From: OFTM10 sp964344055
Lineage (GTDB): Bacteria > Actinomycetota > Acidimicrobiia > Acidimicrobiales > Aldehydirespiratoraceae
DNA: 22,005 nucleotides
Direction: 5' to 3'
NCBI GenBank assembly: GCA_964344055.1
Contig: CAYFLT010000074.1
Span: 1-22,005 of the forward strand
The translations under genes were made by a program, and so were the position numbers. Positions 7,128 to 14,163 of the stretch are shown one piece after another. Positions within the stretch are counted from its first letter, which is position 1, and every line of letters starts with the position of its first letter. Below the pieces are notes generated by a model. The model had not been told where the DNA came from. It did no database searches and saw only the letters and a list, made by a program, of their open reading frames with translations.

Positions 7128-8953
7128 GACGCCTCGTCGTCGTCGATGATCTCCGCGTCGACGACCTCGTCGTCCTCCGGGGCACCGGCCGCCGCCTCGG
7201 TCTCCCGCTCGGCCGCAGCCGCGGCCTCGTAGAGACGCTGGCCGAACTCCTGGCTGGCCGTCATGAGCGCCTCGGTGGCGTCCTTGATCGCCTCCAACTC
7301 GGTGCCCTCGAGTGCCGTCTTCAGGTCGGCGAGCTTGGTCTCGATGGTGGCCTTCTCGTCGTCGGTGACCTGATCGGCCTGGTCCTTGAGGAGCTTCTCG
7401 GTCTGGTAAACGAGCGTGTCGGCGGTGTTGCGGATCTCGGCCTCCTCACGACGCTTCCGATCCTCCTCCGCGTGCGCCTCGGCGTCCTTCACCATCTGGT
7501 CGATGGCGTCCTTGTCGAGCGAGCTCTGACCGGTGATGGTCATCGACTGCTCCTTGCCCGTGGCCTTGTCCTGGGCGGCCACGTGCACGATGCCGTTCGC
7601 GTCGATGTCGAAGGTGACCTCGATCTGGGGCATGCCACGGGGTGCCGGCGGAAGGTCGACCAGCTGGAACTTGCCGAGCGTCTTGTTGTAGGCGGCCATC
7701 TCCCGCTCGCCCTGGAGCACGTGGATCTCCACCGACGGCTGGTTGTCGTCGGCCGTGGTGAACGTCTCGCTCTTGCGGGTGGGGATGGTGGTGTTGCGTT
7801 CGATGAGGGTGGTCATGACACCGCCCTTGGTCTCGATGCCGAGGGACAGCGGTGTGACGTCGAGGAGAAGGACATCCTTCACCTCGCCCTTCAGCACGCC
7901 GGCCTGCACCGACGCACCGACGGCGACCACCTCGTCGGGGTTGACCGTCTTGTTCGGCTCCTTGCCTGCGATCTCCTGGACCAGCTCGGCCACCGCGGGC
8001 ATACGCGTGGAACCGCCGACGAGGACGACGTGATCGATCTCGCCCTTGTTGAGGCCGGCGTCCTTCAACGCCTGCTCGAACGGCTTCTTGCAGCGGTCGA
8101 GGAGGCTGGCGGTGAGGTCCTGGAACTTCGCCCGGGTGAGCTCGTAGTCGAGATGGAGCGGACCGGCGTCAGTCGCCGTGATGAACGGCAGGTTGATCTG
8201 GGTGGCCTGGGTCTGGGACAGCTCGATCTTGCCCTTCTCCGCAGCCTCCTTGAGGCGCTGCGCGGCCATCGGATCGGCGCTGAGGTCCACACCGTGGTCG
8301 TTCTTGAACTGGGTGACCAGCCAGTCGATGACCGCGTCGTCCCAGTCGTCACCGCCGAGGCTCGTGTCGCCGGACGTCGACTTCACTTCGAATACGCCGT
8401 CGCCGAGCTCGAGCACCGAGACGTCGAAAGTGCCACCGCCGAGGTCGAACACGAGGATCGTCTGATCCGTCTCCTCCTTGTCGAGCCCGTAGGCGAGCGC
8501 TGCCGCAGTGGGCTCGTTGATGATGCGCAGGACTTCGAGACCCGCGATCTGACCCGCCTCCTTGGTGGCGGTGCGCTGGGCGTCGTCGAAGTAGGCGGGC
8601 ACGGTGATGACGGCCTGGTTGACGGTGTCGCCCAGGTACTCCTCGGCGTCGCGCTTCAGCTTCATCAGCGTGCGGGCCGAGATCTCCTGGGAGTTGTACG
8701 CCTTGCCGTCGATGTCGACGGTCCAGTTGGTGCCGACGTGACGCTTCACCGAGCGGATGGTGCGGTCGGGGTTGGTGATCGCCTGGCGCTTGGCGACCTC
8801 ACCGACGAGGACCTCCCCGTCCTTCGCGAAGGCGACCACCGACGGAGTGGTGCGTGATCCCTCGGCGTTGGGGATCACGACGGGGTCGCCACCCTCGAGA
8901 ACGGCGACGACGGAGTTGGTGGTGCCGAGATCGATACCGACGGCCTTGGGCAT
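7124..8953 (-). CDS. dnaK: Hsp70 chaperone DnaK
   Basis: DnaK binds exposed hydrophobic peptides in an ATP-controlled cycle. The 609-residue protein starts MPKAVGIDLGTTNSVVAVLE with the Hsp70 phosphate-1 motif, has IINEPTAAALAYGLD and VFDLGGGTFDVSVLE (phosphate 2) and VVLVGGSTRMPAV (adenosine motif), then the VLLLDVTPLSLGIETKGG linker into the substrate-binding beta domain and a helical lid. The tail is highly acidic (EDDEVVDAEIIDDDEAS), typical of actinobacteria. The ATG at 8953 is preceded by AAAGGAC. It heads the dnaK-grpE-dnaJ-hspR operon; a HAIR-like site lies at 9078-9098, so HspR autoregulation is expected. No unusual residues noted. Confidence 0.98.
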   Translation of the reverse strand: MPKAVGIDLGTTNSVVAVLEGGDPVVIPNAEGSRTTPSVVAFAKDGEVLVGEVAKRQAITNPDRTIRSVKRHVGTNWTVDIDGKAYNSQEISARTLMKLKRDAEEYLGDTVNQAVITVPAYFDDAQRTATKEAGQIAGLEVLRIINEPTAAALAYGLDKEETDQTILVFDLGGGTFDVSVLELGDGVFEVKSTSGDTSLGGDDWDDAVIDWLVTQFKNDHGVDLSADPMAAQRLKEAAEKGKIELSQTQATQINLPFITATDAGPLHLDYELTRAKFQDLTASLLDRCKKPFEQALKDAGLNKGEIDHVVLVGGSTRMPAVAELVQEIAGKEPNKTVNPDEVVAVGASVQAGVLKGEVKDVLLLDVTPLSLGIETKGGVMTTLIERNTTIPTRKSETFTTADDNQPSVEIHVLQGEREMAAYNKTLGKFQLVDLPPAPRGMPQIEVTFDIDANGIVHVAAQDKATGKEQSMTITGQSSLDKDAIDQMVKDAEAHAEEDRKRREEAEIRNTADTLVYQTEKLLKDQADQVTDDEKATIETKLADLKTALEGTELEAIKDATEALMTASQEFGQRLYEAAAAAERETEAAAGAPEDDEVVDAEIIDDDEAS

Positions 8954-9077
8954 GGTGAATGTCCTTTGGGTTGCTGCGGCGGTGACGCAGACGTGCGGTC
9001 ACCGTTGTTGGTTTGGTTGGGGGATTCAGGTGTGTGAACCGGAAGCTATCGGGCGATATTCCGAGACACACCGAAAA

Positions 9078-9098
9078 GTTGAGTGTGACGCTATCAAG
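9078..9098 (-). promoter_or_regulatory. HAIR-like HspR operator upstream of dnaK
   Basis: GTTGAGT, seven bases, TATCAAG matches the HAIR pattern CTTGAGT-N7-ACTCAAG at 11 of 14 arm positions with exact spacing. It lies in the 202-base divergent spacer between dnaK and the phosphoglycerate mutase gene, about 125 bases from the dnaK ATG. It is weaker than the clpB site. I could not assign a clear dnaK -35/-10 pair; the remaining spacer holds no gene. Confidence 0.65.
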
Positions 9099-9142
9099 TT
9101 TTCAAAGCGTTGTTTCGTCGCCCTGCGGCAGGGTTCAGCCGG

Positions 9143-9148
9143 TAGCGT
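9143..9148 (+). promoter_or_regulatory. -10 element of the phosphoglycerate mutase gene (probable leaderless start)
   Basis: TAGCGT fits TANNNT and is separated from the ATG at 9156 by seven bases. No Shine-Dalgarno is present. This places the transcription start at or next to the ATG. The -35 is not distinctive. Confidence 0.55.
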
Positions 9149-9155
9149 CGGATTC

Positions 9156-9923
9156 ATGTACGACCTGATCCTCGTCCGTCACGGCCGTTCGGAGTGGAAC
9201 GAGCTGAATCTCTTCACCGGCTGGTACGACTGTCCGCTCATCGACAAGGGCCGGGAGGAGGCGCGGGCCGCCGGGCCGATGCTGGAAGGAGCCGGGCTGC
9301 TCCCCGACGTCGTCCACACATCGCTCCAGCAGCGGGCGATCGAGACCGCCGAGATCATCCTGGCGGGCTGCGACCGGCGTTGGATCCCGGTGCGTCGGTC
9401 GTGGCGACTCAACGAGCGCCACTACGGCGACCTCACCGGGCTCGACAAGGCCGAGACCCGCGAGAAGCATGGCGACGAGCAGCTGCAGATCTGGCGCCGC
9501 TCCTACGACACCCCGCCGCCGCCCATCCGGGACGACAACGAGTACAACCCGAATGCGTCGGCCGCCTACGCCGCTCTCCCGCCCGAGATCCTCCCGCTCA
9601 CCGAGTGCCTTGCCGACGTGGTCGACCGCATGTTGCCGTACTGGTACGACGCCCTCGTGCCGGACCTCCGTACCGGTCACACGGTCATGGTCGCGGCCCA
9701 CGGCAACTCGCTACGGGCGCTGGTCAAGCACCTCGATTCGATCTCCGACGACGACATCCCCAGTCTCAACATCCCGACCGGCATGCCGCTGCACTATGTG
9801 CTCGGCGCCGACATGCGGCCGGTGGAATCCAAACACCCACTCGAACGCGCGCTCGATCCCGAGGCGGCCGCCGCCGGAGCCGCCGAAGTCGCCGCCCAAG
9901 CCGCCGCCCTCCCGGATCTGTGA
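9156..9923 (+). CDS. gpmA: 2,3-bisphosphoglycerate-dependent phosphoglycerate mutase
   Basis: This enzyme interconverts 3- and 2-phosphoglycerate in glycolysis and gluconeogenesis through a phosphohistidine. The 255-residue product starts MYDLILVRHGRSEWN with the catalytic H9, followed by NLFTGWYDCPL, R60, the general acid E87 in LNERHYGDLTG, and H182 in AAHGNSLRAL. All active-site residues and the usual length are present, plus a short Ala-rich C-terminal tail (229-255). The frame is open further upstream, but ATG 9156 is chosen because homology begins there and a TANNNT element sits seven bases before it. It is divergent from dnaK and followed by a hairpin that overlaps its stop. Confidence 0.95.
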   Translation: MYDLILVRHGRSEWNELNLFTGWYDCPLIDKGREEARAAGPMLEGAGLLPDVVHTSLQQRAIETAEIILAGCDRRWIPVRRSWRLNERHYGDLTGLDKAETREKHGDEQLQIWRRSYDTPPPPIRDDNEYNPNASAAYAALPPEILPLTECLADVVDRMLPYWYDALVPDLRTGHTVMVAAHGNSLRALVKHLDSISDDDIPSLNIPTGMPLHYVLGADMRPVESKHPLERALDPEAAAAGAAEVAAQAAALPDL

Positions 9924-9957
9924 CACATCTGGACCATCACACGGTCCGGAAGTGTCA
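9921..9957. terminator. Hairpin between gpmA and the convergent winged-helix gene
   Basis: Arms TGACAC (9921-9926) with GTGTCA (9952-9957) and GGACC (9931-9935) with GGTCC (9943-9947) form a two-part stem that starts at the gpmA stop codon. The two genes converge here, so it probably ends both transcripts. On the plus strand it is followed by GAAAAGG rather than a U-tract. Confidence 0.6.
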
Positions 9958-9978
9958 GAAAAGGCGGTTGGGGGTAGG

Positions 9979-10479
9979 TCAGGCCGCGGGTTCGAGCATG
10001 TAGCCGCGGGAGCGGACGGTTCGGATCCCGAGGCCGATGGGTTCGAGTCGGCGGCGGAGGCGCAGGACGTGCACATCGAGCGCGTTGCGTCCCGGCGCCT
10101 CCACCGGCCAGCCCGCCTGGGTCAAGTCCGTGCGCGACACCACCGACCGGAACTGGTCGACCAGCGGCTCGGCGAGCCGGGCCTCGAGCGGCGAAAGAGG
10201 CGCACAATCCGAACCGAACCGGACCACCCCGTCGGCATCGAGCTCCGGCAACATCAACGCCTGGGCCCGCCGGGACAGCACCTGGACCCGAGCGAGCACG
10301 TCGCCCTCGTCGACCGGCAGCCGCACCCAGTCCTCCAGTTCGTCGGCCGTGATCGGGACACGCTCGTCGCGGAGCTCCTCGAGCCGCTCTGCCCCTGCGG
10401 GCCACCGAACGAGACAGACATCCACGACGAAGACCGTACGAAACGAGGGTTTCGCGTTTGTTTCGTCGATGTGAACCAT
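9979..10479 (-). CDS. Winged-helix transcription regulator lacking a recognisable receiver domain
   Basis: The 166-residue protein ends in an OmpR/PhoB-type winged helix (about 88-166): LSPLEARLAEPLVDQF, the recognition region around LDVHVLRLRRRLEPIG, and the wing hairpin RTVRSRGYMLEP. The N-terminal 85 residues contain one strand (TVFVVDVCLVRW) and a charged ELEDWVRLPVDEGDV segment, but no phospho-acceptor pattern of a receiver. It is therefore an atypical regulator whose signal is unknown. The ATG at 10479 is chosen because the open frame farther upstream would run into the divergent gene that starts at 10543. It shares a 63-base divergent promoter with the Fe-S oxidoreductase gene, a plausible target. 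Its 3' end meets gpmA at a shared hairpin. Confidence 0.82.
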   Translation of the reverse strand: MVHIDETNAKPSFRTVFVVDVCLVRWPAGAERLEELRDERVPITADELEDWVRLPVDEGDVLARVQVLSRRAQALMLPELDADGVVRFGSDCAPLSPLEARLAEPLVDQFRSVVSRTDLTQAGWPVEAPGRNALDVHVLRLRRRLEPIGLGIRTVRSRGYMLEPAA

Positions 10480-10527
10480 GTCCGTCCGGCCCGGCCGTTC
10501 AATGCCCCTCGAAAGGCCGCTGGGCGC

Positions 10528-10533
10528 TATCGT
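10528..10533 (+). promoter_or_regulatory. -10-like element of the Fe-S oxidoreductase gene
   Basis: TATCGT fits TANNNT and ends nine bases before the ATG at 10543, with no Shine-Dalgarno between. This suggests a leaderless or nearly leaderless mRNA. The whole divergent spacer with the winged-helix gene is only 63 bases. Confidence 0.4.
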
Positions 10534-10542
10534 CGCGGCGCC

Positions 10543-13049
10543 ATGAACTCGCGCCTGAAGCCCCATCACCTCGTCATCGCGCTCGGAACCGGTATCGCCG
10601 TTTTCACCGCCGTGTCGGGGGTCGTGCCCAGCATCACCGACTGGCACGACGACAGTTCGGTCCAGCGGGAGGTGTTCGACAACATCCCCACTTCCATCAA
10701 GCTGGCCTTCTACACGGTGATCCCGCTGTTGCTGGTCTACGGCGCCTACATGTTCGCCATGCGGGTCAAGAACTGGGAGCGGGGCCGCCCCGACAACCGC
10801 CGCACGACGCCGAAGAATGTGAAGCGCCGCATGGGCGACTTCCGGGCCGGCGTCTACATGCGGACACTGATGCGGGAGCCCGGCGCCGGCGTCATGCACT
10901 CGATGATCTACTTCGGGTTCCTGATCCTCCTCGGCGTCACCACCACCCTCGAGGTGAACCATCAGCTACCCGAAGGCGCCAAGTTCCTCCATGGCAACGT
11001 CTACAAGGGGTACGCCCTCGTCGGCGACGCCGCCGGCCTGGTCTTCCTGATCGGGATCGTCTGGGCGATCGTGCGGCGCTACGGCCCCTGGAACTGGCGC
11101 CCGTATCGCATCCGGATCAAGACCAGGCCGGAGCATGCGCTCATCCTCGCGGTGTTCTTCGCCATCTCCGTCACGGGATTCGCCGCTGAGGCGTTCCGGA
11201 TCGCCCACGACGGCATGCCGGACTACGAGAAGTGGAGCTTCGTCGGCTATCCACTCGCCCAGTTGGTGGACGGCTCCGACAGCATCTCGGGCTGGCACCA
11301 GATCTGGTGGGTGGCCCACGTCGTCAGTTTCATCGCCTTCCTGATCATCCTGCCCACGACGATGCTGCGCCACATGTTCACCTCGCCGCTGAACATGTAC
11401 CTGAAGGACAAGGACCGCCCGAAGGGCTGCTCGACACCGACGCCTGCACAATGTGCGGCCGCTGCACCTCGGTCTGCCCTGCCCACGCCACCGGCAAGCC
11501 GCTCGACCCGCGCGAGATCGTCCTCAAGACCGGCGAGATCATGGCCCGTACCGGTGATCCGGCCGTGTCGCCCCCGATCGGGGTCGACGACGAGATCACC
11601 GTCCCCGCCAACTGGATGTTCGACCGCATCACCCAGGAGGAGCTGTGGTCGTGCACGTCCTGCAAGGCGTGTGACGAGATCTGCCCGGTCAACATCGAGA
11701 TCCTCGACAAGATCCTCGACATGCGTCGCTACCTCACGTTGATGGAGAGCGACTTCCCGAGCGAGCTCGGCCAGGCGTTCCGGGCGATGGAGAACTCGTC
11801 GAACCCGTGGGCCATGAGCCAGAGCGAACGGGCCGACTGGGCCGCCGACATGGAAGGCGTGCAGGTGATCGACGGGGGCGATCCGTTCGAGGCCGAGTAC
11901 CTCTACTGGGTCGGATGCGCCGGCTCGTTCGACGACAAGAACAAGCGGGTCACCAAGTCGATGGCCCAGCTCATGGAGCGGGCCGGCGTCGACTTCGCCA
12001 TCCTCGGCCCGGCCGAGGCCTGCACCGGCGACTCCGCCCGCCGCTCGGGCAACGAGTACCTGTTCCAGATGCTGGCGGTGCAGAACATCGAGACGCTCAA
12101 CACGATGGGCGTCAAGAAGATCGTCACCCAGTGCCCCCACTGCTTCAACACCCTCGCCAACGAGTACCCCCAGCTCGGCGGCCACTACGAGGTCGTCCAC
12201 CACAGCCAGTTCCTGGAGTGGCTGGTCGACCAGGGCAAGCTCGACCTCTCTGGCGCTCGTCTCGAGGAGCGGGTCACATACCACGACTCCTGCTACCTCG
12301 GGCGCCACAACGACGTCTACATGGCGCCGCGCAAGGTGCTCGGCAAGCTCGGCGGCATCGAGATCGTCGAGGCCGAGCGCAACGGCACGAAGGGAATGTG
12401 TTGTGGTGCCGGCGGCGCTCGCATGTGGATGGAGGAGGACATCGGGGAGAAGATCAACGACGTCCGTTCCCAGGAACTGGTCGACACCGGCGCCTCCCGC
12501 GTCGCCACCGCGTGCCCGTTCTGCTACGTGATGATGGACGACGGCGTGAAGGCGGCCGGCAAGGAAGAGGACGAGGTCCGCGTCGCTGACATCGCCATGC
12601 ACGTCCTCGACGCGATCGAGGCCGGCGAAGCCGAACAGGCAGCCGCCATGGCACCCCAGGCTGGGGTGGCGATGATGGAGCCTGAGGAGAGCAGCGAGGC
12701 TGTCGGGAGCGACATCGACGAGACCGAGCCGGCCACGGCCCCGGCTACGCCCGGCGAAGGCACGGTTGCACCCGCCGACGACAAGGATGACCTGAAGGTG
12801 ATCAAGGGGATCGGTCCGAAGCTGGAAGCGCTCCTACACGAACTCGGAATCGTCACCTACGAGCAGATCGCCTCGTTCCCGGCCGACTACATCGAGAAGC
12901 TCGATGACTATCTCGCCTTCGACGGCAGGATCGAGCGGGACGGATGGGTCACCCAGGCCGCCGAGCTCGCCCAGACCCGACCGGCGAAGACGGCTGAGCT
13001 CCCCGATCTCCCGGACGACCAACCAGAGAACGCCACCCAGCAGGACTGA
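10543..13049 (+). pseudogene. Membrane-bound HdrD-like Fe-S oxidoreductase with C-terminal helix-hairpin-helix domain, frameshifted in this sequence
   Basis: Related to heterodisulfide-reductase-type Fe-S proteins such as mycobacterial Rv0338c, which are thought to pass electrons between cytosolic donors and the quinone pool. The N-terminal frame (10543-11426) gives about six membrane helices with His residues in helices 3 and 6 (GVMHSMIY, WWVAHVV, LRHMF) that could hold b haem, as in NarI-like domains. It then leaves the family sequence at DRPKG. From CTG at 11427 the other frame resumes at LLDTDACTMCGRCTSVCP and continues with the second cluster CTSCKACDEICP, two CCG domains (CPHC; HDSCYLGRH with CCGAGG; CPFC), a Pro/Glu-rich linker and a helix-hairpin-helix domain (DDLKVIKGIGPKLEALLHEL). 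Homologues carry an extra linker of about 25-30 residues at the break, so a deletion of 3n+1 bases is likely. As given, translation would end at 11742. Genuine mutation or assembly error cannot be separated here. Confidence 0.88.
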
Positions 13050-13086
13050 TGACCCGCCGCGTCGAGCCCACAAGCCATCAGGGCCG

Positions 13087-13485
13087 ATGAGCGAATACGT
13101 CGACGACGCCCCCGACGCCCGGGTGCTGATCGTCGGGCCGGACCCCGATGCGTCCGGCTTCATCGCCGCGACGCTGAATCGGGCCGGCATCGCCAGCCGG
13201 GCGGTCTCGACCGGCCGAGCTGCGAGTGAGGTGGCCACCGCGGAGCCACCGTTCGCGGTGGTCCTCCTCGATGCCGATTCCGAGGCGCTGCGGTCGATTC
13301 GGGCGCTGGCCGATCAACGCCGGGCATCAGTGCCGACAGTGATGCTCGGCCAGCTCAACGCTCCCGCGGCCGCCGCCACCGAGGCCAGGGAGCAGGGCGC
13401 CACCTACTGGGTCGACCGCCCTGTGGACGAGGCGACACTCGTGCGGGGCGTGCAGCGCATGCTGGAGAACCCTCCCGGAAGCTGA
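13087..13485 (+). CDS. Degenerate response-regulator receiver protein
   Basis: The 132-residue protein is a lone receiver-like fold: strand RVLIVGPDPDASGF, helix, strand FAVVLLDADSE with a candidate phospho-acceptor D62, strand SVPTVMLGQ, and YWVDRPVDEATLVRGVQRML at the C-terminus. Two hallmarks are altered. The acidic pair normally after the first strand reads G17-P18, and the conserved lysine before Pro is R111. Phosphorylation is therefore doubtful and it may act as a pseudo-receiver by protein contact. There is no output domain and no kinase gene nearby. The ATG at 13087 lies 37 bases after the Fe-S gene stop, with only a weak AGGG before it, so it may be the last gene of that transcript. 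Confidence 0.8.
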   Translation: MSEYVDDAPDARVLIVGPDPDASGFIAATLNRAGIASRAVSTGRAASEVATAEPPFAVVLLDADSEALRSIRALADQRRASVPTVMLGQLNAPAAAATEAREQGATYWVDRPVDEATLVRGVQRMLENPPGS

Positions 13486-13497
13486 CGAGGGGCCGGG

Positions 13498-13503
13498 TAG
13501 CCT
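13498..13503 (+). promoter_or_regulatory. -10 element of the glutamine amidotransferase gene (probable leaderless start)
   Basis: TAGCCT lies six bases before the GTG at 13510, with no Shine-Dalgarno. The same hexamer precedes the fhaA GTG at 21785, supporting a leaderless promoter. Confidence 0.5.
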
Positions 13504-13509
13504 CTCGCC

Positions 13510-14106
13510 GTGGCTGACCGACCGGCCGGAACGAGGCCGACCATCCTCGTCGTCGACAACTACGACTCGTTCGTCTACATCCTCGTCCAGTATCTGGGCG
13601 AGCTCGGCGCGAATCCGGTGGTGCACCGCCACGACGAGATCGACGTGACCGGGATCCGGGCGCTCGCGCCCGACGGGATCCTGATCTCGCCAGGGCCGGG
13701 CACCCCTGACGACGCCGGTGTCTCCATGGAGGTCCTGTCGGAGCTCGCCGGTAGTCGCCCGATCTTCGGTGTGTGCTTGGGGATGCAGTGCATGGGTCAG
13801 GCGTTCGGTGGTGACGTGGTTCGGGCCCCCCAGGTCATGCACGGCAAGACCTCACTCATCCGGCATCACGGGACCGGAGTGTTCGCGGGCCTGCCGAACC
13901 CGCTCGAAGCCACCCGATACCACTCGCTGATCGTCGATCGCGAGACCATCCCGGACACCCTCGAGATCACGGCCGAAAGCGACGACGGTCTCGTCATGGG
14001 CCTGCGCCATCGTGAACTCGACGTCGAGGGCGTGCAGTTCCATCCGGAATCGGTCCTGACCGCCGCCGGCCACGACCTCCTCCAGAACTTCCTCGACCGC
14101 TGCTGA
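13510..14106 (+). CDS. pabA: Glutamine amidotransferase, component II of aminodeoxychorismate/anthranilate synthase
   Basis: This class I amidotransferase hydrolyses glutamine and channels ammonia to a chorismate-using partner, for folate (PabB) or tryptophan (TrpE) synthesis. The 198-residue product has VVDNYDSFVYIL, the oxyanion motif SPGPGTP (60-66), nucleophile C89 in GVCLGMQ, and H178/E180 in FHPES, so the triad is complete. The GTG at 13510 is chosen because the protein aligns from there and TAGCCT sits just upstream. In M. tuberculosis the equivalent gene (Rv0013, trpG) also stands convergent to pknB, which supports orthology. Sequence alone does not tell the folate from the tryptophan role, and one subunit may serve both. 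No synthase partner is in the window. Confidence 0.93.
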   Translation: MADRPAGTRPTILVVDNYDSFVYILVQYLGELGANPVVHRHDEIDVTGIRALAPDGILISPGPGTPDDAGVSMEVLSELAGSRPIFGVCLGMQCMGQAFGGDVVRAPQVMHGKTSLIRHHGTGVFAGLPNPLEATRYHSLIVDRETIPDTLEITAESDDGLVMGLRHRELDVEGVQFHPESVLTAAGHDLLQNFLDRC

Positions 14107-14108
14107 GT

Positions 14109-14160
14109 CCGAGTCAGGTTGGACAGGCTTGGTATCTGGTACCGGATCTGTCCTACTCGG
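14109..14160. terminator. Bidirectional multi-stem terminator between pabA and pknB
   Basis: Three nested pairs fill the 57-base gap between convergent genes: CCGAGT (14109-14114) with ACTCGG (14155-14160), GGACAG (14121-14126) with CTGTCC (14148-14153), and GGTA/TACC in the apical GGTATCTGGTACC (14131-14143). The symmetric shape and position suggest it stops both transcripts, although no U-run is present. Confidence 0.7.
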
Positions 14161-14163
14161 GCG

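Noticed and set aside
7472..8857. 461-codon plus-strand open frame opposite dnaK
   Set aside because: A mirror of the DnaK reading frame with no domain of its own.
11247..12602. 451-codon minus-strand open frame opposite the Fe-S gene
   Set aside because: The plus strand here carries the CxxCxxC and CCG motifs; the antisense frame has none.
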